Source: Amoebophrya sp. A120
Lineage: Eukaryota > Sar > Dinophyceae > Syndiniales > Amoebophryaceae
Assembly: GCA_905178155.1 (NCBI GenBank)
Contig: CAJINV010000003.1
Location: 822,784-886,783 of the forward strand
DNA: 64,000 nt
Direction of reading: 5' to 3'
The position numbers and the translations under genes were made by a program. Each line of letters starts with the position of its first letter. Within the stretch, counting starts at the first letter, position 1. Below, piece by piece: positions 35,801 to 44,317 of this stretch. Under the pieces are notes generated by a model, which worked only from the letters and a program-made list of their open reading frames with translations, searched no databases and had not been told where the DNA came from.

Positions 35801-37221
35801 CTGCAGCCGAGATGACCCCAGCACCAGCCGCTGACTCCGCCTCTGGCCCATCTGATCATGCTGGACAACATCCGAAGGTGGAAACGAGAACCGAGGAACA
35901 CCAGCAAGAAGACGAAGGTCTCGAGCAGGACCACGAAGAAGAAGCGGAAGACTTCGGGGGCGATGAAGACGAAGATGCTGATGAAGCTGAGGACAATGCT
36001 AACCAACAAGAAGAGGAAGTAGACCCGAAGAACCTGGAGGACCAGGAGCAGGCCGCTTCAGGAGCAGAACAAGGGCAACGGGAAGCTGATGAAGTCGATG
36101 AAGAGCACGACAATGAGACTGGTGCTGATCTCAATCCTGAACAACAGTTGTCACCTGCTGATGGTGATGAGGATGTTGACATGAATCAGCAAGAAAACCA
36201 GTTGGAGGCCGCGAACGGAGCCGAGGACGAGCAGGAGGTTGTCGAGGAAGAGGAGGACGACGACGACATGGAAGTAGGAGTCGAAGAACCTGCCGACGGT
36301 GCGCAGAGTGGCGAACAAGTGGACGACGAGGATGGAGATGACAATGACAATGACAATATTAGCGACATAACAGACAAGGACGAGGAAATGGACGTCGAGC
36401 GAGCTGATGTGGTGGAGGGGAATGATAATGAAGCGGAAGCAAGTCCGGAAGTTGTAGATGGGGACGTTGTCGTAGAGGAGCAAGATGAAGATGATGAACA
36501 GGTAATTCCTGAAGATGAAATCGCGTCGCCTCCTTCTCCTGAAGAAGAAGGCGAAGGTCAGGCAGCTGCAGCAGTAGAAGAGGACCCCCGCGTGGTAGAA
36601 GAAGAAGGAGCAGGGGGAGATGAAGCGGACGGCGACGGCGCAATGGAAATAAACGACGAAAATGCTACTGCCGCAGTCGCGGAGGAAGAGCATGACCAAC
36701 CTGTAGCAGACGACGGAGCGGAGCACCAAGGTGTATCTCCCCCCGTAGTAGAGCATCAAGCCCAGGACGACCGCGATGACCCTGCACGACCAGCACAGGA
36801 GGGAGCTGCTGCAACAAGCGAGATTCTGAAGAGCGGTGACCACCAATTAGCGATAGCCTCGGATGACCCAGAAGTGGAAGAGCAGGCGGGCGACGACGCA
36901 GTTGATGAGACGCACCAGGAACTAAAAATGGAGGATGAAGATGAAAATGTCGTTTTTCACTCCGCCCAAGCCAGTCCAGTTCACCCCGGCAACGGCCCTG
37001 TTCAAGTCGGACAAGTGATTATTTGTCCCCTCACGGGTGAGGAACTCATCGGTGTGGCCGAAATAACTGACGACGACGAGGATGTTGAGAGCGAGCAGGG
37101 CAAGAACGAACAACATGATAATCGTAATCCTAATCCTCCAGTCGAAAATGACGCGGTCGCAGCAGCGCAAGATGGTGCCCAAGAACTTCTTGCCGACGCA
37201 AACCACGACCAAGTTGAGTAA
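20866..37221 (+). CDS. Giant coiled-coil protein with acidic tail, TPR/Mlp-like architecture
   Basis: 26 exons: 20866-20987, 21286-21346, 21663-21727, 21874-22127, 22282-22331, 22588-22626, 22783-22924, 23253-23318, 23559-23615, 23885-24103, 24272-24423, 24647-24714, 24958-25005, 25225-25477, 25686-26148, 26304-26381, 26671-26830, 28013-28844, 29012-29237, 29405-29535, 30925-31042, 31353-31819, 32167-32294, 32562-32629, 32785-32937, 33134-37221. The sum is 8508 nt, 2835 residues. After a Gly/Pro-rich start, about 2,000 residues are heptad-type coiled coil (e.g. ERLEEENGRLVQDQ, EVEKLRLEIASR), interrupted by Ala/Thr/Gln-rich linkers. The last ~800 residues are a low-complexity Ala/Ser/Thr region, then a very acidic Glu/Asp tail. 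This order (long coiled coil, then acidic disordered tail) is that of nuclear-basket TPR/Mlp proteins, but I see no diagnostic motif. Other coiled-coil scaffolds are possible. Exon 22 could end at 31813 instead, without a frame change. Confidence 0.6.
20988..21280 (+). mobile_element. Introner, family A
   Basis: 293 bp. TATCAACGGCAAATATG to TATTTGCAATGCATA. Exact repeat ATGCA. Phase 2. Confidence 0.92.
21347..21657 (+). mobile_element. Introner, family C2
   Basis: 311 bp. TATGAAGGCCTCAGAATGG at left; CTGAGGCTTTCATA at right; inner CTCAAAGTGGAAATAATTTG arm. Exact repeat TGTTC. Related in layout to family C, different in sequence. Confidence 0.91.
21728..21868 (+). mobile_element. Introner, family B
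   Basis: 141 bp. TATGCATTGCAAAAGTAT to GATACTTTTGCACAGGATA. Repeat AACAG / GACAG (4 of 5). Phase 2. Confidence 0.9.
22128..22276 (+). mobile_element. Introner, family B, GT-AG compatible
   Basis: 149 bp. Exact repeat GAAGG. Because the repeat ends AGG, the intron can be placed at 22127-22280 as GTATCC..GAAG. This is the only intact-repeat element in the window that allows GT-AG. Confidence 0.92.
22332..22582 (+). mobile_element. Introner, family A
   Basis: 251 bp. TATGGATTGCAAATATG to TTTTTGCATTTGATA; right core diverged (CTCCAGGCGCAGACA). Exact repeat TGCAC. Phase 0. Confidence 0.9.
22627..22777 (+). mobile_element. Introner, family B
   Basis: 151 bp. TATCCTGTGCAAAAGTATCG to GATACTTTTGCAGTTCATA. 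Exact repeat AGCAG. Phase 0; it follows a 39-nt exon. Confidence 0.93.
22925..23247 (+). mobile_element. Introner, family K
   Basis: 323 bp. Left arm TATCG then AAGGAAAAATCCCCCCTCCC; right arm GGGGGGATTTTTCCTTGTGATA is its inverse. Exact repeat CGCGA. Only copy in the window. Confidence 0.9.
23319..23553 (+). mobile_element. Introner, family E
   Basis: 235 bp. TATGGCGTTCTCAAACG then TTACATTCTCAACTGTTACA, with the inverse at right ending CCCCATA. Exact repeat CGACC. Phase 1. Confidence 0.93.
23616..23879 (+). mobile_element. Introner, family A
   Basis: 264 bp. TATCAAATGCAAAAATG to TATTTGCAATGCATA. Repeat CAAGG / CATGG (4 of 5). Phase 1. Confidence 0.88.
24715..24952 (+). mobile_element. Introner, family E
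   Basis: 238 bp. TATGGAGTTCTCAAACG to CTTGAGAACTCCATA. Exact repeat CTTCA. It lies between ordinary GT-AG introns (24424-24646 upstream, 25478-25685 downstream). Confidence 0.93.
25006..25219 (+). mobile_element. Introner, family H
   Basis: 214 bp. TATCGCAAG then AAAAAAGTGTTACAGTTACA; right end TGTAACTGTAACACTTTTTT then CGTGGGATA. Repeat GAAGA / GAGGA (4 of 5). Confidence 0.88.
26149..26298 (+). mobile_element. Introner, family B
   Basis: 150 bp. TATGCATTGCAAAAGCG to GATACTTTTGCACAGCATA. Exact repeat CCAGA. Phase 1. Confidence 0.92.
26382..26665 (+). mobile_element. Introner, family F
   Basis: 284 bp. TATCCTATTTAAAAACGT at left, ACGTTTTTACTCAGGATA at right. Exact repeat CGACG. Phase 1. Confidence 0.92.
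26779..26824 (+). repeat. 46-bp coding repeat, copy 1 (Gln-rich)
   Basis: Encodes SQQQQQQPPAVATT. The identical 46 bp recur at 28024-28069, on the other side of the giant introner. After splicing they form a tandem protein repeat, so they predate the insertion and are not its target duplication. Confidence 0.85.
26831..28007 (+). mobile_element. Giant introner, family M (1177 bp)
   Basis: Left end TAGCTTATGCC..ACGCTCGTTAGCAT, right end ATGCTAACGGGCGT..GCTCTA. The arms stay alignable for about 60 bp and include TTGCATGAC / GTCATGCAA. Exact 5-bp repeat ACTAG at 26826-26830 and 28008-28012. Removal gives TTTSSATASQQQ in frame. The interior is unlike the other introners. It has a hairpin around 26924-26973, four GGTGAATTT-type motifs between 27361 and 27510, and reading frames such as 26996-27340. 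No transposase motif was recognised. Confidence 0.82.
28024..28069 (+). repeat. 46-bp coding repeat, copy 2
   Basis: Identical to 26779-26824 and in the same frame (Gln run followed by PPAVATT). Confidence 0.85.
28845..29006 (+). mobile_element. Introner, family I
   Basis: 162 bp. TATCCACAGTAAATTTGCC to GAAATTTGTATTGCATA. Flanks AGCAG / GGCAA (3 of 5). The exon frame resumes at 29012 (QLESMIQ). Confidence 0.84.
29238..29399 (+). mobile_element. Introner, family B
   Basis: 162 bp. TATGAACTGCAAAAGTATCG to GATACTTTTGCAGTTCATA. Exact repeat GCAGC. Phase 2. Confidence 0.93.
29536..30924 (+). other. 1.39-kb GT-AG intron carrying a flanked insertion
   Basis: Starts GTATAAAT, ends AATACCCAG, phase 0. 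A 39-bp direct repeat (29552-29590 and 30739-30777) brackets about 1.15 kb of GC-richer DNA. That DNA contains a 29-bp imperfect inverted repeat (30054-30082 / 30113-30141) and related CACCA.AATCCGCCA motifs. No coding function is evident. Confidence 0.7.
29552..30777. repeat. 39-bp direct repeat bracketing a 1.15-kb insert
   Basis: Identical copies at 29552-29590 and 30739-30777, beginning CTTGTTGATGACCACGTCC. Between them lies DNA unlike the surrounding intron. No TIRs are visible at the insert ends. Confidence 0.75.
31043..31347 (+). mobile_element. Introner, family C2
   Basis: 305 bp. TATAAAAGCCTCAGGTTGG to CTGAGGCTTTCATA, inner AATCCTCAAAGTGGAAAT arm. Flanks ACGCG / GTGCG (3 of 5). Phase 1. 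Confidence 0.86.
31820..32166 (+). other. GT-AG intron of coiled-coil gene
   Basis: 347 nt, GTACTTAC to ATCACACCAG (or starting at 31814, GTCTAC). No TIRs and nothing else recognised inside. Confidence 0.6.
32295..32556 (+). mobile_element. Introner, family A
   Basis: 262 bp. TATGCATTGCAAATATC to ATATTTGCACTCGATA; core CTTCCAGACCCAGACA. Exact repeat GCCGT. Confidence 0.93.
32630..32779 (+). mobile_element. Introner, family B
   Basis: 150 bp. TATGCATTGCAAAAGTATCG to GATACTTTTGCACAGGATA. Repeat GGCAC / GGCGC (4 of 5). Confidence 0.9.
32938..33128 (+). mobile_element. Introner, family D
   Basis: 191 bp. TACGAGAGTTTGCACAACT to TTTTGCACTTTCATA, first TIR base pair mutated (TAC for TAT). Repeat GATGG / GATGT (4 of 5). 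The codon joins as GAT. Confidence 0.87.
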
Positions 37222-37229
37222 GCACCAAC

Positions 37230-37607
37230 ATGTTCAAGTTCGTGAAAACGACAGACGAATTTACGCAGCACGACATCCAGTTCTACTTCGTGGAGAATGA
37301 AAGTGGTGAAATGAAGTCACCTTGGTGTTCGTCGTCGTCGTCGTGTGGCTAGGTGTACAAGATTTTCTACCCTACCTGTACCTGAACCCTTGCGTCGTGC
37401 CACCGACCCCCTGGGCACCGCTCTCCAGACATCAAATAGCATGCTCTCACAACTACGACCTCCAGTTTTATAGCAAACGACAAGCGCATAAAGACAAATG
37501 TCTTCTTTGAGAAAGAGCTAGAAGAAAAAGAAAAAGCGATGCAAAGAACAAAAGAATCGAATACCAGGCACGTGAGCCGATTTTTGCAACGCAAAGAACC
37601 GAGATGA
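37230..37607 (+). CDS. Small charged protein, unknown (69 aa)
   Basis: Two exons, 37230-37305 and 37474-37607, with a GT-AG intron (GTGAAATG..TTTATAG). They join to 210 nt, starting MFKFVKTTDEFTQHDIQFYF and ending FLQRKEPR. The C-terminal half is strongly charged and probably helical (EKELEEKEKAMQRTKES). Not recognised. The ATG is only 8 nt after the stop of the coiled-coil gene. Alternatively a GTAAGC at 37218 could be a 5' splice site extending that gene, which would make this frame intronic. Confidence 0.5.
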
Positions 37608-38308
37608 CTCGAATATTCTGATGTTCGTCCACTTCGTAAGTCCAACAGCATGCTGCATCTTCAGTGCAGCAGTGCTCTTGTTGTTGGACAAAAGACTGAG
37701 ATTTATTGTTATTCCGCGTCTCGTCTCAGTCGAGAGTCAAGGAAGTAGTTGTGATGGACTCGAGCATCAAGCCGTTTTTGCACCTTTTCGTCAGCGTTCC
37801 AACCGTACTCAAATACTTTTACGTGCAGAAGCGTTCTCATATCGGTAAAGGGCATGGGTGGGCGTGTAGATCGCATGGAAAAGGTGGTGCACAAGCCTAT
37901 TCTCGTTCTTCTTGCGCATGAAACAAAGCGACAGATCTGCCTCACTCGTACAGGGCCTCGTGCAAGTGTATTTTTGGCAAGGGTAGCGTTACTCTTACTT
38001 CGTCATCGTGATCGTATCCTGGATGGTCATTCGTTACTGCAAAATGAAAACCGAAAACGAAACCCAGTGCCGTTGCTGTCAATCATACAGATTCGCAACA
38101 TGTTTCCCGATGCCGGTGAAAACAAGAACACTTGAGACTTAATATTCACTTTCACACATGATACGGTCATCAAGAACGTGAACGTCACTGATGTTACCAG
38201 TACTTTAGTACCAGGTGGATAGCGTCAGAGTCTCGTTTTTTTGAACGCACTAGCTAAGTGAAACACATTCATCCGGTCGTTTCACCTTAGTTTCGAATTT
38301 CCAATGTC
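37608..38308. other. Intergenic, no supported gene
   Basis: A 93-codon open frame begins at 37854 but shows no splice context or recognisable domain. Not called. Confidence 0.45.
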
Positions 38309-39089
38309 ATGACCGAAGGGTATCAAGCCACCCTACGGGCGTCGCCCTCTGCGCCCTCGTTGCTACGAAAGGAGCGGCACTTCAAGGTTGCGGCCAAGGA
38401 TGCACCGCTGAAGTCGTATTGTTTTTCATTTTCCTCCATTTTTGTTTGTAATGATGAGCATGGTTGTGGTTGAAATTATACCTCGTCATCATGTTTTCCA
38501 CTACAGCAGGGCTGCTTTCCTACAGCTCCAGTGAATTCAATCTACGAAAGATTTCAGCTCATGCTTTCTCGCCAAACGCAAACTACACAGATACTCGTCC
38601 CTGGAAGACGATGCGTTGTGGCACTTCTGGGCGAATCCGGCCTACCAAGCGCATCACATGCAGGCGGGCTTTCTGTCCCGCACCGGTGAATTGGTGGATG
38701 TAGACAAATTTCGCCGAAAAATGTACGTCGTCGAAAAGGAGCTTGCCCTGGCCGCCGAGCTCGACCGCAAGCGCATGAAGGACGCCGATGGTACTACTGT
38801 TTTTATTTCTATTTGTCACTGTTTCTGTCTTCTCTTTGATTGAATCGAAGGTGGAGTACTTAGTTGATGTTGAAAAAGGTGTTTAGCCGGTGACCGATGA
38901 AGCAAAAGTCGAAAAGACACGAGAAAACAAATCCAAATTATCCACCAAACTTCGTCCACTACAGTTCTGCTCGAGCAGAAGAGGAAGATGCGTGAGGCCG
39001 AGCGTGCGCAGCGCATTCGGGACCGCGAGGTGCAGCAGTACGTGCAGGGGGTGCGGGAGAAGCGAAAGGCCATGATGGGAGGGCACTAG
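38309..39089 (+). CDS. Conserved-looking charged protein, unknown (143 aa)
   Basis: Exons 38309-38415, 38591-38790, 38965-39089 join to 432 nt. The introns are GTATTG..ACACAG and GTACTA..CTACAG. The protein begins MTEGYQATLRASPSAPSLLR. It has an aromatic patch (DDALWHFWANPAYQAHHMQ, about residues 42-60) and ends in a long Arg/Lys/Glu helix (EQKRKMREAERAQRIRDREV) with terminal MMGGH. The compact N-terminal segment followed by a charged helix would suit a structural or axonemal protein, but no family is recognised. Confidence 0.72.
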
Positions 39090-40472
39090 CATGTCAGTGG
39101 CCATGAGAAATGTCAACATTCTTTCATCGAAAATGAATATGTGCGGTCTAGATGATCGAAAATGCCTACTTCAGTGAAGTTGAAATGTACAATTGAGACC
39201 ACGGTAGGTGCCGGAAATTTTTCGTGTAGTTTTTGCTTCTATTGACGCGTATCAGTTGTATCACCTCTCTTCACTGAAGACCCTGGTCGCTCTGGTAGTG
39301 AAAGGGTGCTCAGGAGTTCTTGTACTTGTGATTGTGCAAGATTTTCATGCTATACGTTTCTTTGTCGTGGTCGTCGTCGTGCTTCCTGTATTTATTGTGC
39401 TTTCTTCGCTCTTCAGCTGATGGTGTTGGTGCACCAGTTCGGTCTATTAGTAAAGGAAACCGAATAAACTACTCTTCAATGTACATACAACCGTGGCTCG
39501 CGAACGCCGAAGAACTTTCGAAATTGTCAAATCGGGAAATAAAGCAGAAATTGGAGCCGCAGGAGGTCACAGGCGCGTGCGACGACGGCATTATAGTCCC
39601 ACCGACTCATAATGCAGCTCAATGACAACATCATCTAAGGCCATGGATGTCGTCAGTGTTCGAGTGCAGGATGAATCTTCTGGCAAAGGCTTTTAGTTCT
39701 GGCCTGACATCTTTCATTCTTTTTCATTGCAATCGATAACGAATGATCCCCGGTCGTGCCGGAAAGTGTAAGAAAGTGAAGGAAATGAGATGATCCCGCA
39801 AGTTGAGGAGGATCGTCTGATCCATCAAAATCAAATTATAAATCTATCTAATGGAGCAATAAACTTCATAGCATTTGCGTTGCCATACTAGCCAAGAAGC
39901 GAAGGACGTGAACGCGAGTACTACCAGATTTTTTTCGGTCTGTTAAGTAGCTGTCGAATGAAAGTAAAAGCGTCGGATGTGGAGTTAGGTCGTCGCGTAA
40001 GTTGAGTTTACAAACGATATTCTTTTCAGAATCAGATCCCGGTGAATTGTTCCAAAAGAGATGTACTGAAATTGTGGATCGAAAGATCTTGTAGCTCTTG
40101 CTGAACAGCAAGATGCTGTTCTCGCAAAAATTGAAAAATGATCGTGAGGCTGAGGATGATGATTTTCGGTGTTGATAATGGCTAGGGTCGTTGCTCCTTA
40201 ACGAATGCAGGATACATACAGAAATTGATCTTGATGTTGAAGTGGAGCTCTGCGTACTGAAGGAAATTCACATCGTGACCAAAATAAATACAGCAGGATA
40301 CTAGCTGCTACTTACCTCCACGTACATATTACTAGGATAGAAACAGATATTGCGAAGACTTCTGAATCTGAGCACCGCCGCAACGTTAATTCAACAAAGC
40401 TATCATACTAGCACTTTATTTTATCAACATTAACATTGTTGCTGCTTTCCACTACTTTCATTTAAGTACAGA
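39090..40472. other. Intergenic, one doubtful micro-gene
   Basis: Holds the weak two-exon frame at 39162-39467 and a competing 68-codon frame ending at 39625. Otherwise AT-rich with nothing recognised. Confidence 0.45.
39162..39467 (+). CDS. Possible 30-residue micro-protein
   Basis: Exons 39162-39203 and 39417-39467 flank a good-looking intron (GTAGGT..CTCTTCAG). They encode MPTSVKLKCTIETT joined to LMVLVHQFGLLVKETE. The splice sites are better evidence than the tiny product. A different frame of the second exon also stays open to 39625, but I found no matching first exon. Confidence 0.2.
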
Positions 40473-41165
40473 ATGCTTCGCGCCAGCTTGGTTCTTGTAC
40501 TGCAGGCTTTGTCTCTGCAACACGATGTGTTGAATGGGTTCGGGCTGCGTTTGCAGATGCAACCTAGTTCCCCGACTGGTCCTCGCTTAAACGTAAACGG
40601 AAGTGGCGGCGTCCAATCCGGAGCGATGTGGTCGCCTGACGGAAAGACACCGGCCGCCGAGGCGGGAGTAACTCGCACTGCTCCCCCCGCTGGGCGTGTG
40701 TTCGTGTCGCCGCAACAGTTAGAAGGTAATGGACGGAGAAAAACTCGCGGCCCTCGCGGACGCGGTCAACGGAGGAGCCGGAGCATAGGGATGAGCGCAA
40801 TTCCTGAAAATTCTGAGTTTCCTCCTGTGGCGAACCTTGATAGTGATCATGCTATGTTGCAGCGCCCTCGTGAGGACCCTCCGGCTCAGATGTCGATGGA
40901 GATGGAGCAACGCTGCTTGAGTTGCAGCTCCAATTCTCGGTGCCGTGAGTGCCTATGTTCGGAGCATACAGCATCTGGCGCCTTTTGTGGAGGAGGCGCT
41001 GTTGCGTTTGCGGCAGGGACCATACCAGGTTCCTGTTGCGGTTGCGGCGCTCTTGCTCCGTTTCTGGGACCATACCAGACGGCTGCTTTTGCTGCTGGAG
41101 TAGGCTTTGCCGGCATTGGTTGTGCCCGTATGACATATTTGTCTGACCGACGTGGGGAAACTTAA
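40473..41165 (+). CDS. Secreted or membrane Cys/Gly-rich protein, unknown (230 aa)
   Basis: Single open frame from ATG 40473 to the stop at 41165. It starts MLRASLVLVLQALSLQ, a likely signal peptide. A basic, Arg-rich middle follows (RRKTRGPRGRGQRRSRS). The C-terminal third has a Cys cluster (CLSCSSNSRCRECLCSEH) and a Gly/Ala/Cys-rich hydrophobic segment with repeated GTIPGSCCGCGA and GPYQTAAFAAGVGFAG, possibly membrane-inserting. For an intracellular parasite such a protein could be an exported or surface factor, but that is speculation. No introns. Confidence 0.6.
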   Translation: MLRASLVLVLQALSLQHDVLNGFGLRLQMQPSSPTGPRLNVNGSGGVQSGAMWSPDGKTPAAEAGVTRTAPPAGRVFVSPQQLEGNGRRKTRGPRGRGQRRSRSIGMSAIPENSEFPPVANLDSDHAMLQRPREDPPAQMSMEMEQRCLSCSSNSRCRECLCSEHTASGAFCGGGAVAFAAGTIPGSCCGCGALAPFLGPYQTAAFAAGVGFAGIGCARMTYLSDRRGET

Positions 41166-42660
41166 ACCTTAAGTCTGTGGTGCTCTCACGCTCTGCAGTG
41201 AAGATCTTCAAGAACCAGCGTGAAAATACTTCTGTAGTAGTCGCTTGCTGTTGGTATCGACTTTCACAGGACACCAGATAAAGATAATACAAGTCAGTGC
41301 GGTGCGTGTGTTGTCTTTTCGTTCTTCTAGAGGGCTGGCGCACTACAGACCGAACCTTGTCATGTGTGAGTCCAAAAACTTGTGGATATGTCCTGCAGAG
41401 GTTCTGAACTATGGGGTGGGTACGTTTTTGTTTTACATATGACACAAGGACAAGTAAGTACTTTTTGCATGATGTTGGCGCTTACCCCAAATTGAAATTA
41501 CTTATATAATTTGTTCTTTTGCCAATGCCAACAGTTGCACAAGGGCGCACCAAGCACGCACGTACAGCAGAACGGCAACGAGAATAGACCCCATCTCCAT
41601 CTGCGCCTTGTAACTGTAAGAAACCCTTGCAGTGTGTGAGAGGTAGACGCAGCATTGTCAGTAGTAGTCACCTTTCATCATCGCACCAGAAGCAAGATCT
41701 GATTGAGTTTGGAACTTTGTCTTCATGATTCTACATCTACTCCACCCTGCTTTAAGTTTGTTGACATCGCTACGACCGTATTGGTACTAGGTATTCCACC
41801 CTGCATGAGCATATGCATTCCATCTGTCGCGACGTCTTTCTGGAGTCTTGCTCAAAGTAAAACATCAAAGTAAAACATCAAAGTAAAACACAGTCTTGCT
41901 CAAAAAGTAAAACATCACAGACAGAGTCGTGCTCAAAGTAAAATCTCGATCGGCGCTCCAGGTCAAAGAATTTCTTCCTATTTTTATAAAAAGGACCACC
42001 ACCACATCAACAAGGAATGTAGTTGCGTACTGATTCTTTTACCACCAAGCAGTAGTTATTTCGCGGGAGTATTCATTGCGGACGTCGAACGAAGGGAAAC
42101 GGAAGCAAAAATTAATAATGTATGATGAACACGTGTACAACCTGACTGTGTATTGTCGGGAGAAGTGCCGAAAAATCACCGCTTTCTCACGTCACCTATA
42201 CGACTTTTTGGGTTGTTCTTATTGCGGAACGAAGCGGAGCCTTGTTGTTCTTTGATCCTGTTGGAGAAGATGATCCAGGAATTTGACGCGCCTTGTTCTT
42301 TGACAAATTAAATCATCGACGCAGCTCCACGACCGCCCAAAGCCAGACAAGCCACCACCACGACCACACCGAGTACAGGATCTTTGCAGTTTTACTTTTG
42401 CGAACCCAACTTTGTAAGTGCAATTGAAGAAGTTTCTCTGATTTGTGAGGGACGACAACCAAGGCAGAAACCTTCAGTCTGGGTATTGCGTTTACGTGAG
42501 TCGGAGACGTCAAAGAAATGATGTTCATTGTGTTGTAGTTATTGCAGATCGTGATCGACGTAGTTCACCTTATTTAGTACTTATACCAGCCTCCCTCCTC
42601 AGCGGCCTTTGTTTGTTTTATGATTTATTGATATTGACCACCCGGACGACTAGCAACATC
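41166..42660. other. Intergenic and possible 5' region of hscB
   Basis: Contains the AAGTAAAACATC tandem array near 41.9 kb. The hscB frame is open upstream to 42445, but the first in-frame ATG with a targeting-type sequence is at 42661. Confidence 0.5.
41844..41946. repeat. Short tandem array of CAAAGTAAAACAT units
   Basis: At least five imperfect CAAAGTAAAA(CAT) units interleaved with three GTC(T/G)TGCTCAAA units, a two-motif higher-order pattern. Confidence 0.75.
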
Positions 42661-43773
42661 ATGACGCCTTTACTCAACTCCTGCCGAAGTGGCGGTGGTG
42701 CTTTCCAAGAAGCTGCGGGAAACCGGTTTTATTCCTTTTCGGCAGTTTCCACGATTCATCGCGCACCACCGCTTCCTACGCACGTACTAGCACCTCCCGC
42801 TAGAAGCGACCAAGGAATGGGAAAACGGCGGCTCAGCATGGGCGGGACTGATGCTGTCCTGGCGCAGCTGAGGAGAACTTTCTTATCGACGCCATCATCT
42901 TCAACCTCGTCGTCGTCTAGTAGAAGTACACACGCACGAGCATTTGCGACTGGTGCGTTAGATCATGGCTTGGACAGACAACATGTTGCGCCGCGTGCCA
43001 AGAAACTACAGCAAGAACTACATGGCCTTGAACTACAACCTGAAAGGGAACAAACCGGTCAAAGAAAATCTAAATCAAGTTCACGACAACATCAACTGCG
43101 CCATCCAGGTGGCCATTTTCTCAACTACACACAACAGCAACATAACTGTTCCCGCCGGTATTTCGGCACGTCAGCAGGAGGATCAGACGAGACAACTGCT
43201 GGAAACACGACGGAGGGCGGCAAACCCAAACCTCCTGTCACCGACTACTACTCTCTGCTAGGACTTCCGCGCAAGTACCTTCTGACCTCAACCGAGCTTG
43301 ACCAGGCTTTTCGGGAAACGCAGAAGCGGCTCCATCCCGACAAAATCGCCCATCTGGCTAAGGATGCGGCGGAGAAGGCCCGACTGGAGGACCAGAGCAG
43401 TTTGGCAAACGAGGCCGCGCGGGTTTTGCGGTCCCCGCTTGAGCGCGCCAAGTACTGGCTGGAGCTGCACGAAGTGCCGACGCTTAAAGAAAGCCAGCGC
43501 ATCCAAGACCCCGCACTGCTGGCGGAAATGATGGACTTATACGAGGAGCTGGACGACAATGCGGCCGACGCCGAGATCGTGGCCAGAATGAAACAAGACA
43601 ACGACCAGGCGATCGCAGCAGTCGTTTCGACTATCGACCGGCTCATTCAAGCGTCGGACTTTGTCGCGGTGCAGAACCAAATGGAAAAGCTCTCGCTTCT
43701 CAACCGCCTTGCGGAAAAGTTGCGCGCCGTTGAAGACGCGGCGGAACGGAACGGGGAAGCAGAAGAACGATGA
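42661..43773 (+). CDS. hscB: Mitochondrial HscB/Jac1 J-domain co-chaperone
   Basis: 370 residues, no introns. HscB delivers the ISCU scaffold with its Fe-S cluster to a mitochondrial Hsp70 and stimulates its ATPase. The first ~190 residues are Ser/Arg-rich with few acidic residues, consistent with a long mitochondrial presequence. The J-domain runs from DYYSLLGLP through the catalytic HPDK motif (RLHPDKIAH). It continues through SSLANEAARVLRSPLERAKY, the helix typical of HscB rather than generic DnaJ. The C-terminal helical HSCB oligomerisation domain carries LAEMMDLYEELDD and ends in LNRLAEKLRAVEDAAER. Start chosen at ATG 42661; the frame is open further upstream. The very long leader is unusual. 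Confidence 0.9.
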   Translation: MTPLLNSCRSGGGAFQEAAGNRFYSFSAVSTIHRAPPLPTHVLAPPARSDQGMGKRRLSMGGTDAVLAQLRRTFLSTPSSSTSSSSSRSTHARAFATGALDHGLDRQHVAPRAKKLQQELHGLELQPEREQTGQRKSKSSSRQHQLRHPGGHFLNYTQQQHNCSRRYFGTSAGGSDETTAGNTTEGGKPKPPVTDYYSLLGLPRKYLLTSTELDQAFRETQKRLHPDKIAHLAKDAAEKARLEDQSSLANEAARVLRSPLERAKYWLELHEVPTLKESQRIQDPALLAEMMDLYEELDDNAADAEIVARMKQDNDQAIAAVVSTIDRLIQASDFVAVQNQMEKLSLLNRLAEKLRAVEDAAERNGEAEER

Positions 43774-44317
43774 CCAACATGGGAGAGTGACAATATTTGC
43801 TTCTGTGCCGCCGCTTCGAGAGCGTCAACGATAAATGAAATTTTTTCAGGTTCTTCTGATGTCTGAAGGTGAACGCATTGGCAATGAGTTTCACTCACGC
43901 GACAAACAATCTCGAGTCCGCGACTTGGTCGCACATATCATGTGTCTACAGCGACAAAGTTACAAGTGCTCGTGCACGATTCGTCACGACCTGCTGGTCT
44001 TCGCTCCAGCTGGTTGCTTGGAAGAGCAGATGCAGAGGAAGATTTTTATGATGAAATACAAATATTAGAAAAGTGTTCTTGTGTAGTTGCAACTACAACT
44101 ACACGCAGCTCGTCTACCATTTTGGACCTTCAATCTTACTAGATTCAGAGACAGAGCGCAGGATGAATTCTGAGCGAGTATGAAAACATCCGTTCAAAAG
44201 ACGCTTTGAGTAGTCTAGCTTTTAGGACCCACACAGCCGGGCTTATTCCTGGCTCTTGCTCTGCCGCAAGAAAGAGAAACAAAGTCAAAATATCCTTATC
44301 CATGCACAACGCTAAAG
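43774..44317. other. Intergenic, nothing recognised
   Basis: Spacer between hscB and the LicD-type gene. Only short overlapping frames, no repeats of note. Confidence 0.5.

Noticed and set aside
37854-38135. 93-codon frame as a gene
   Set aside because: No recognisable features or splice context; plausible by chance in this length of spacer.
39332-39625. 68-codon frame ending at 39625 as a second exon
   Set aside because: No upstream exon with matching phase was found; the other frame of the same exon fits the ATG at 39162.
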